Below are positions 58,270 to 64,000 of a stretch of DNA of 64,000 nt, one piece after another (position 1 is the first letter of the stretch; every line of letters starts with the position of its first letter). The stretch is from NCBI GenBank assembly GCA_021372495.1, contig JAJFUF010000005.1, forward strand, positions 1 through 64,000. Direction: 5' to 3'. This DNA comes from Lysobacteraceae bacterium. Lineage in GTDB: Bacteria > Pseudomonadota > Gammaproteobacteria > Xanthomonadales > Rhodanobacteraceae. The position numbers were made by a program, and so were the translations under genes. The notes beneath the pieces are model-generated. The model made no database searches. It was not told where the DNA came from and saw only the letters and a program-made list of their open reading frames with translations.

Positions 58270-59272
58270 TCATCTGAGCAAGCTCAACGGCGCGCAGCGT
58301 GCGGCGGTGCTGCTGCTGACGCTGGGCGAGCAGGACGCGGTCGAGGTGCTGAAGCACCTCGGCGCGCGCGACGTACAGAACGTCGGTACCGCGATGGCGG
58401 CGCTGAAGAACGTCTCGCGCGAGCAGGCCGACGCCGTGCTCGACAACTTCACCCGCACCGTCGAGCAGCAGACCTCGATCGGCGTCGGCACCGAGGAATA
58501 CATCCGCAAGATCCTGGTCAACGCGCTCGGCGAGGACAAGGCCTCCAGCCTGATCGACCGCATCCTGCTCGGGCGCAGCACCAAGGGCCTGGAATCGCTG
58601 AAGTGGATGGAGAGCCGCGCGGTGGCCGAGATGATCGGCCAGGAGCATCCGCAGATCGTCGCCATCGTGCTCGCGCACCTCGACGCCGACCAGGCGGCGG
58701 AGGTGCTCAACTTCCTGCCGCAGCGCGTGCGCGCCGACGTGGTCATGCGCATCGCCACCCTCGACGGCATCCAGCCGCACGCGCTGCACGAGCTGGACGA
58801 GATCATGGAGAAGCAGTTCTCCGGCAACACCACCAAGTTCAAGTCCTCGACCGTGGGCGGGCACAAGGCCGCGGCCAACATCCTCAACGCGATGGAGACT
58901 GCGCGCGAGAACGAGCTGATGGAGGTGATCAACAAGGTCGACGCCAACCTCGGCCAGCGCATCCAGGAGCTGATGTTCGTGTTCGACGACCTCGCCGCGC
59001 TGGACGACCGCAGCATGCAGACGCTGCTGCGCGATATCTCCACCGAGCGCCTGGTGATCGCGCTGAAGGGTAGCGAGCCGGGCGTGCGCGAGAAGATCTT
59101 CGCCAACATGTCCAAGCGCGCCGCCGACATGCTGCGCGACGACCTCGAGGTGAAGGGCCCGGTCAAGCTGAGCGAGGTCGATGCCGCGCAGAAGGAGATC
59201 CTCGCGGTGGCGCGGCGGCTGGCCGATGCCGGCCAGATCAGCCTCGGCGGCGGCGGCGAAGACTATGTGTAA
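58259..59272 (+). CDS. fliG: Flagellar motor switch protein FliG
   Basis: FliG is the rotor protein that couples stator force to rotation. The 337-residue protein has FliG N-, middle and C-domains: [42 protein letters not shown] (EHPQ motif), and the charged helix of the C-domain ([21 protein letters not shown], plus [14 protein letters not shown]). ATG at 58259 overlaps the FliF stop. Precedes fliH. Confidence 0.97.
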   Translation: MAADHLSKLNGAQRAAVLLLTLGEQDAVEVLKHLGARDVQNVGTAMAALKNVSREQADAVLDNFTRTVEQQTSIGVGTEEYIRKILVNALGEDKASSLIDRILLGRSTKGLESLKWMESRAVAEMIGQEHPQIVAIVLAHLDADQAAEVLNFLPQRVRADVVMRIATLDGIQPHALHELDEIMEKQFSGNTTKFKSSTVGGHKAAANILNAMETARENELMEVINKVDANLGQRIQELMFVFDDLAALDDRSMQTLLRDISTERLVIALKGSEPGVREKIFANMSKRAADMLRDDLEVKGPVKLSEVDAAQKEILAVARRLADAGQISLGGGGEDYV

Positions 59273-59323
59273 GCGGCGCCGCGCCGAACGCGCCGCGGCG
59301 CGGGCGACCGCGGGCGCGGTGCC

Positions 59324-59968
59324 ATGAGCGTCGGCGGCGTGCTGTCCGGCGAGCAGGTCGACGCGGCGCGGCTGTGGGAGCTGCCCGAGGTGGGCCGGGC
59401 GCGCGCGCAGGCGCCGCAGACCCTGCGCAAGCTGGAGAGCATCGAGGAGGAAGCGCGCGCGGAAGGCTACGCGCGCGGCCTCGAGGAAGGCCGCGCCGTC
59501 GCGCGCCGCGAGCAGGAGGCGCGCGTGCGCGAATTGGAGGCGCTGCTGGACGGCCTGGCGCCCGCGTTCGCGCACCTCGACGAGGCGGCCGAGCGCGAGC
59601 TGAGCCAACTGGCGATAGCGATCGCGCGCCAACTGGTGCGGCGCGAGCTGCGCCAGCACCCGGACGAGGTGATCGGCGTGGTGCGCGCGGCGCTGGCCGC
59701 GCTGCCGTCGACGACCCGGCACGTGCGCGTGCACCTGCATCCCGACGACGCGCGCCTGGTGCGCGAGCACCTGGCCGCGCCGGAGAGCGGGCGCGCCTGG
59801 GAGATCGTCGAGGATCCGCTGCTGACCCGCGGCGGCTGCCGCGCGGTCGACGAGGCTTCGCGCGTCGACGCGCGCATCGAGACGCGCCTCGGCGCGGTGA
59901 TCGGCGCGGTGCTGGGCGAAGGCCGCAGCGGCGACCTCGAAGCCGCCGCGCCGGAGACGGACGCGTGA
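59324..59968 (+). CDS. fliH: Flagellar export regulator FliH
   Basis: FliH controls the FliI ATPase. The 214-residue, strongly helical protein has the conserved G-rich repeat region ([21 protein letters not shown]) and the C-terminal FliH/YscL-like domain. ATG at 59324, and the stop overlaps fliI by 4 bp. Fits the usual fliH-I-J order. Confidence 0.92.
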   Translation: MSVGGVLSGEQVDAARLWELPEVGRARAQAPQTLRKLESIEEEARAEGYARGLEEGRAVARREQEARVRELEALLDGLAPAFAHLDEAAERELSQLAIAIARQLVRRELRQHPDEVIGVVRAALAALPSTTRHVRVHLHPDDARLVREHLAAPESGRAWEIVEDPLLTRGGCRAVDEASRVDARIETRLGAVIGAVLGEGRSGDLEAAAPETDA

Positions 59969-61344
59969 GCGCCCGCCTGGCCCGCCTGCAGGACGCGCGC
60001 GCGGCGCGGCTGCGCGAACGCCTCGCGCTGCGCCGCGAGGCGGCCGAGCGGCCGCGGCCGCTGCTCGCCGAGGGCGTGCTGCGCCGCGTGGTCGGCCTGA
60101 CCTTGGAGGCGGTCGGCTGCGAGGCGCCGCTGGGCGGGCGCTGTCTGGTCGACGGCGCCGACGGCGCGCGCATCGAAACCGAGGTGGTCGGCTTCGCCGG
60201 CGACCGGCTGTTCCTGATGCCGACCGGCGAGATGCACGGCATCCTGCCGAACGCGCGCGTGACGCCCTGCGACGCGGCCTCCGAAGTGCCGGTCGGCGAC
60301 GCGCTGCTCGGCCGCGTGATCGACGCCGGCGGCACGCCGCTGGACGGTCGCGGCCCGCTGCGTTGCAGCGAGCACGCGCGCCTGAACGGCGCGCCGATCA
60401 ACCCGATGGCGCGCCATCCGATCGACGAGCCGCTGGACGTCGGCGTGCGCGCGATCAACGCGCTGCTGACCGTCGGCCGCGGCCAGCGCATGGGCCTGTT
60501 CGCCGGCTCCGGCGTCGGCAAGTCGACCCTGCTCGGCATGATGACGCGCTTCACCGACGCCGACGTGATCGTGGTCGGCCTGATCGGCGAGCGCGGCCGC
60601 GAGGTGAAGGAATTCGTCGATCACATCCTCGGCGTCGCCGGCCGCCGCCGCGCGGTGGTGGTGGCCGCGCCCGCCGACAGCCCGCCGCTCAGCCGCCTGC
60701 GCGGCGCGCAGCTCGCCACCGCGATCGCCGAGCATTTCCGCGACCGCGGCCTGAAGGTGCTGCTGCTGATGGATTCGCTGACCCGCTTCGCCCAGGCGCA
60801 GCGCGAGATCGCGCTGGCGATCGGCGAGCCGCCGGCGACGAAGGGTTATCCGCCCAGCGTGTTCGCGCGCCTGCCGGCGCTGGTCGAGCGCGCCGGCAAC
60901 GGCGCCGACGGCGGCGGTTCGATCACCGCGTTCTACACCGTGCTGACCGAAGGCGACGACTACCGCCACGACCCGATCGCCGACGCCGCGCGCGCCATCC
61001 TCGACGGCCACATCGTGCTGGCGCGCGACCTCGCCGAGGCCGGCCACTATCCGGCGATCGACATCGAGGCCTCGATCAGCCGCGTGATGCCGGCGGTGGT
61101 GGCCAAGCCGCACCTCGACGCCGCGCGGCGCTTCCGCCAGGTCTATTCGGCGTACCGCCAGCAGCGCGACCTGATCGCGGTCGGCGCCTACCAGAAGGGC
61201 AGCGATCCGCGCGTCGACGAGGCGATCGCGCTGTGGCCGCAGTTGAGCGCGTTCCTGCAGCAGGACGTCGACGAGCCGACCGCGCTCGACGACGCCATCG
61301 CCGCGCTCGGCGCGGCGGTCGATGCCGGCGGGGCCGCCGCGTGA
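59965..61344 (+). CDS. fliI: Flagellar export ATPase FliI
   Basis: FliI is the F1-beta-like ATPase of the export apparatus. The 459-residue protein has Walker [10 protein letters not shown] (180-188), [24 protein letters not shown] (Walker B and neighbouring DSLTR), and the conserved C-terminal block. The start is GTG at 59965 (GTGA overlap with fliH). It shares overlaps with both fliH and fliJ, suggesting balanced expression. Confidence 0.97.
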   Translation: MSARLARLQDARAARLRERLALRREAAERPRPLLAEGVLRRVVGLTLEAVGCEAPLGGRCLVDGADGARIETEVVGFAGDRLFLMPTGEMHGILPNARVTPCDAASEVPVGDALLGRVIDAGGTPLDGRGPLRCSEHARLNGAPINPMARHPIDEPLDVGVRAINALLTVGRGQRMGLFAGSGVGKSTLLGMMTRFTDADVIVVGLIGERGREVKEFVDHILGVAGRRRAVVVAAPADSPPLSRLRGAQLATAIAEHFRDRGLKVLLLMDSLTRFAQAQREIALAIGEPPATKGYPPSVFARLPALVERAGNGADGGGSITAFYTVLTEGDDYRHDPIADAARAILDGHIVLARDLAEAGHYPAIDIEASISRVMPAVVAKPHLDAARRFRQVYSAYRQQRDLIAVGAYQKGSDPRVDEAIALWPQLSAFLQQDVDEPTALDDAIAALGAAVDAGGAAA

Positions 61345-61781
61345 GCCGGCGCACCGACAGCATGGGCAAGGCCGCCGAGCTGGCCGGCGAGCGTGCCGGC
61401 AGCGCCGGCCGCCGCCTCGCCGAGCAGCAGCAGTTGCTGGCCAGCGGCGAGGCCCAGTTGAAGGAACTCGAATGCTTCCGCGACGAGTACGCCGGCACCA
61501 TGCACGGCGGCGTCGACGTGCGCCAGTTGCTCAACCACCGCCAGTTCCTGCAGCGCCTCAACGAGGCGATCGAACACCAGCGCAGCGTGGTGCAGCGCCA
61601 GCGCGAGGCGCTGGAGCAGGAACGCATCCGCTGGCTGGCCGCGCGCAGCCGCGCCAAGGCGCTGGACAGCGTCGCGCAGCGCTTCCAGGACGCCGACCGG
61701 CGCGCCGACGAGCGCAGCGAACAGGCCCAGGCCGACGAGCGCACGCAGCGCCCGCCGGCGAAGCCTTGGTCGGAGGGGTGA
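61341..61781 (+). CDS. fliJ: Flagellar export protein FliJ
   Basis: A 146-residue, long antiparallel coiled-coil protein with heptads rich in Gln/Arg/Glu, typical of FliJ, which stimulates FliI and escorts chaperones. Start GTG at 61341 (GTGA overlap with fliI). Followed by a 467-bp gap, so fliK is separated from fliJ. Confidence 0.88.
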   Translation: MSRRTDSMGKAAELAGERAGSAGRRLAEQQQLLASGEAQLKELECFRDEYAGTMHGGVDVRQLLNHRQFLQRLNEAIEHQRSVVQRQREALEQERIRWLAARSRAKALDSVAQRFQDADRRADERSEQAQADERTQRPPAKPWSEG

Positions 61782-62248
61782 GGGAAGACGTGCGGAGTAG
61801 GAAATCGGGAGTCGGGGGGTTGGAAGCTGGAAGCCGGAAGCGGGGTGGTGTGCCCGGGCTTTTCCCTCTTCCCAACGGGGGAGGGTCAGGGTGAGGGGGA
61901 CGCGCGCGAAGCGCGCGCGGCTGCATCTGCGCAGCACGGGAAGCGGCCGTCCTGCGGACGACACCCCCTCGTCCCGACCCCGTTGGGGAGAGGGGGACAC
62001 GAAGGACTGCACGAGGCTTCCGTTGATCCGGCACTGCGCAACCGTTCCTGCGGAGAGGGAGAGAGATCGCGTCGTCACGCGCCGCAAGGGATTCTTCCTC
62101 TCCCTGGCGGCGAGAGGTTGGAGAGGAGGACGCGCGCGGCGCGTGCTTTGCGACCGCGTCGGGAGATCGAACCGGGGTGGGTGTCGCATCCCCGGCATTC
62201 TTGGCACGGAAGCTGCTGTCGTCACCTCGAACCCATCGGTAGATCGCC
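61782..62248. other. 467-bp intergenic region between fliJ and fliK
   Basis: No gene is supported. It is filled with the repeat family annotated at 61806-62140. After that comes a stretch with no identified promoter up to fliK. The gap interrupts an otherwise close-packed operon. Confidence 0.7.
61806..62140. repeat. Cluster of GC-rich palindromic repeats between fliJ and fliK
   Basis: Units include GGGAGTCGGGGGG (about 61808-61820), CCCTCTT...GGGAGGGTCAGGGTGAGGGGGAC (61864-61900), GCCGTCCTGCGGACG (61946-61960), CCCCCTCGTCCCGACCCCGTTGGGGAGAGGGGGAC (61964-61998), and TCCTCTCCC...GGAGAGGAGGAC (62096-62130). They share CCCTCTCCC/GGGGAGAGGG cores with 22298-22356 and 41029-41254, in mixed orientation. 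Confidence 0.75.
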
Positions 62249-63316
62249 ATGCCTGCCTTGACGCCCGCCATTCCCGTCGCGCCCGCGCCGAACGCCGCCG
62301 GTACGCCTGCCGGCGCTGCCGACGACGGTACGGCCGGCGCGCGTTCCGGCTTCGGCCTGCTGCTGGCGGCGGCGAGCGATGCGCGCGCCACGCCTGCGGG
62401 CGCGCCGGATGACGCCGCCGCGCCGCCGCCGGCGGAGGGCGCCGCGGCGTCCACGATCGACCCGGCCAGCGATTCGCAGCAGGGCGCGCTCGCCGCCGCG
62501 CTGATGGCGATGCTGCTGGGCGGCGCGGCGCCTGCCGCGATGGCACCGCCGCCCACCGCGGGCGGCAAGACCACGCCGGCCGCCGGCCGCGCCCTGCCGG
62601 CGCTTGCCGCCGCGGGCGCGACCGCGTCCGGTTCCGCCGCCGCTGCCGCTACCGACGCCGCACAAACACCGGCCGCGCCGGCGGCGGCGTCCGCGGCGCG
62701 GGCGAAGGACGCATCGGGCGACGCCGCATCCGTGGCGGCGGCGACGCGCGCGGCCCGCGCCGACGCGCCGCCCGCGGCGGAACCGCCGCGGCACGACGAT
62801 GCGCCGTCGGCGCAGGCGTTCGCCTCGACGCTCGCCGCGCACACCGGCACGGCGGCGCCCGCGTCGGCGGCACCTGCGCTGCCGCACGCGCTGGTGCTGG
62901 CGCAGCCCGCCGGCACGCCGGCGTGGAACCACGGCCTCGGCGAGCACGTGGTCTGGCTGGCCGGACAGGACGTGCAGCAGGCGCGCATCCGCCTGCATCC
63001 GCAGGATCTCGGCGAGGTCGAAGTGCACGTGCGCGTCGAGCACGCGCGCGTCGACGTCGCCTTCGCCGTGCAGCACCCGGGCGCGGCGCAGGCGGTGCAG
63101 GAAGCGCTGACGCAGCTCGGCGCGCTGCTCGGCCAGCACGGCCTCGCGCTCGGCCAGGCCTCGGTATCGCAGCGCGACGCGCAGCAGTCCGGCGGCCAGC
63201 CGCGCGATGCGCGCGCGCAGCGCGGCGCGGACGCGGTCGACGGCGTCGATGCGCCGGCCGCGGCTTCCGCGCGCGGCGTGCACCTCGGCACCGGCCTGAT
63301 CGACGACTTCGCCTGA
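62249..63316 (+). CDS. fliK: Flagellar hook-length control protein FliK
   Basis: FliK measures the hook and switches export specificity. The 355-residue protein has an Ala/Pro-rich, low-complexity N-half and the conserved C-terminal FliK domain with ARIRLHPQDLGEVEVHVRVEHARVDVAFAVQHP. ATG at 62249 fits. Export substrate. It is separated from fliJ by the repeat cluster. Confidence 0.93.
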   Translation: MPALTPAIPVAPAPNAAGTPAGAADDGTAGARSGFGLLLAAASDARATPAGAPDDAAAPPPAEGAAASTIDPASDSQQGALAAALMAMLLGGAAPAAMAPPPTAGGKTTPAAGRALPALAAAGATASGSAAAAATDAAQTPAAPAAASAARAKDASGDAASVAAATRAARADAPPAAEPPRHDDAPSAQAFASTLAAHTGTAAPASAAPALPHALVLAQPAGTPAWNHGLGEHVVWLAGQDVQQARIRLHPQDLGEVEVHVRVEHARVDVAFAVQHPGAAQAVQEALTQLGALLGQHGLALGQASVSQRDAQQSGGQPRDARAQRGADAVDGVDAPAAASARGVHLGTGLIDDFA

Positions 63317-63359
63317 GGCCCGCGCCCTGCGCCCGCGCGTAGGGTGGGGCGCGTGCCAG

Positions 63360-63435
63360 GTCGCCTGCACGCAGGCTCCTGCCACAAAGCACAGGCTCCT
63401 GCGGCGCGGGCTGCAGGAGCCCGCGTGCAGGCGAC
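63360..63435. repeat. Inverted repeat with 23-bp arms between fliK and fliL
   Basis: The arm at 63360-63382 (starting GTCGCCTGCACGCAGGCTCC) pairs with the arm at 63413-63435 with one mismatch around a 30-nt core. An AGGGTGGGGCGCG motif lies just before it. It resembles TGCAGGAGC-type REP sequences common in this order. No gene in the 342-bp gap 63317-63658. Confidence 0.8.
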
Positions 63436-63593
63436 CGCGACCGGCACCGGCGCGCATCGCGCTGAAACCCCGTTCCGCGCCCGAAAAATCTTCCGTCGCG
63501 CACCCGCGCGCGCGCCGTCAAATTTCCGACTGCGGCGCGCGGCGTCGTCGCCAACACGTTGAAGCCACGCGGCAAATCCGTGGCGAAATCGCG

Positions 63594-63609
63594 TGGCATG
63601 CCGCTTGCT
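63594..63609 (+). promoter_or_regulatory. Sigma-54 promoter of fliL
   Basis: TGGCATG-CCGC-TTGCT with GG at 63595-63596 and GC at 63607-63608, 10 nt apart. It lies 50 nt before fliL and starts a new flagellar operon. Confidence 0.9.
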
Positions 63610-63658
63610 TCGATGGCGGTGCGGACGCGTTGTCCGCGCGTATCGCAGCGAGGAAGCA

Positions 63659-64000
63659 ATGAGCGCAGTCGAGGACACCGTCGAAGTCGCCGCCGAGGCG
63701 GAAGCGCCGCCGCCGAAGCGCGGCAAGCTGCTGCTGATCGTCGCGCTCGGCGTGCTGCTGCTGGCGGGTGCCGGAACCGGCGCCTGGTTCATGTTCGGGC
63801 GCGCGCCGGCGGCCGCCAAGGGCAAGGCGGCGCAGGCGAAGGTCGCCGCCGAGCCGCAGTACCTCGCGCTGGATCCGCCGTTCATCGTCAACTTCCGCGA
63901 CGACGAGGCGCTGCGCTTCCTGCAGGTGGGCATCGAGGTGATGGCGCGCGACAAGGCGACGCTGGACGCGCTGAAGGCGGAGGATCCGGTCGCGCGCAAC
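63659..64000 (+). CDS. fliL: Flagellar basal-body protein FliL (3' end outside window)
   Basis: The first 114 codons are visible. They include a short acidic N-terminus, a single membrane helix (about 24-46, LLLIVALGVLLLAGAGTGAWFMF) and the start of the periplasmic domain (LALDPPFIVNF and RFLQVGIEVM). FliL associates with the stator and supports torque. ATG at 63659, preceded by GAGGAAGC. The gene continues past 64000. Confidence 0.93.
   Translation, partial: MSAVEDTVEVAAEAEAPPPKRGKLLLIVALGVLLLAGAGTGAWFMFGRAPAAAKGKAAQAKVAAEPQYLALDPPFIVNFRDDEALRFLQVGIEVMARDKATLDALKAEDPVARN

Noticed and set aside
61971-62261. Possible small genes between fliJ and fliK
   Set aside because: Composition follows the palindromic repeats; no ribosome-binding site and no recognisable product.

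Overview
The window is about 64 kb of very GC-rich DNA (roughly 70 % or more by eye), densely coded on both strands, with many GTG starts and 4-bp gene overlaps. Gene content (FtsEX, RpoH, PriA, an Ada-AlkA fusion, sigma-54/FleQ-controlled polar-type flagellar genes, a tetramer-type PilZ protein) and the intergenic palindromes point to a motile gammaproteobacterium of the Lysobacterales (Xanthomonadales), possibly Lysobacteraceae or Rhodanobacteraceae. The family assignment is inference.

Positions 1-31,600 are mostly housekeeping. In order: a cut-off basic tail of an unknown protein; ftsE-ftsX; a two-receiver response regulator overlapping ung; rpoH with a perfect CIRCE operator; convergent priA; a DUF3667 membrane protein and an epimerase; a MATE exporter; sppA; a small lipoprotein; an SDR; the alkylation-repair pair ada/alkA-ogt; a DUF4124 protein; threonine aldolase; DegV; a DsbA-fold isomerase; a membrane diguanylate cyclase; fadE; a short AMP nucleosidase; a DUF4156 lipoprotein; a Grx4/IscA-like/rhodanese fusion; an SGNH hydrolase; and an alanine-type aminotransferase.

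Positions 29,599-64,000 form a flagellar and chemotaxis superlocus. A leftward block carries a soluble MCP, flgA, flgM, flgN, a YcgR-type PilZ brake and an EAL-HDOD protein. A rightward block carries cheV, flgBCDEFGHIJKL, fliC, fliDS, a fliT-like gene, a PilZ gene, fleQ, fleS-fleR and fliEFGHIJKL; fliL is cut by the window end. I found five sigma-54 sites by GG-N10-GC spacing (before flgB, fliD, fleS, fliE and fliL) and four FliA/sigma-28 sites (before the MCP gene, flgM, cheV and fliC). Together they read as a FleQ -> FleSR/sigma-54 -> FlgM/FliA cascade. Several c-di-GMP proteins (a GGDEF enzyme with an I-site, two PilZ proteins, a degenerate EAL-HDOD) sit in or near this locus.

The non-coding DNA is also structured. 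A composite element, two inverted DnaA-box-like 9-mers followed 62 nt later by TTGGCGAARATTT, occurs twice with identical spacing (7218 and 16782). Families of GC-rich palindromic repeats fill the longer gaps, including breaks inside the flagellar operons (flgH/flgI, fliJ/fliK, fliK/fliL, flgL/fliC). I saw no rRNA, tRNA, CRISPR array, insertion sequence or prophage.
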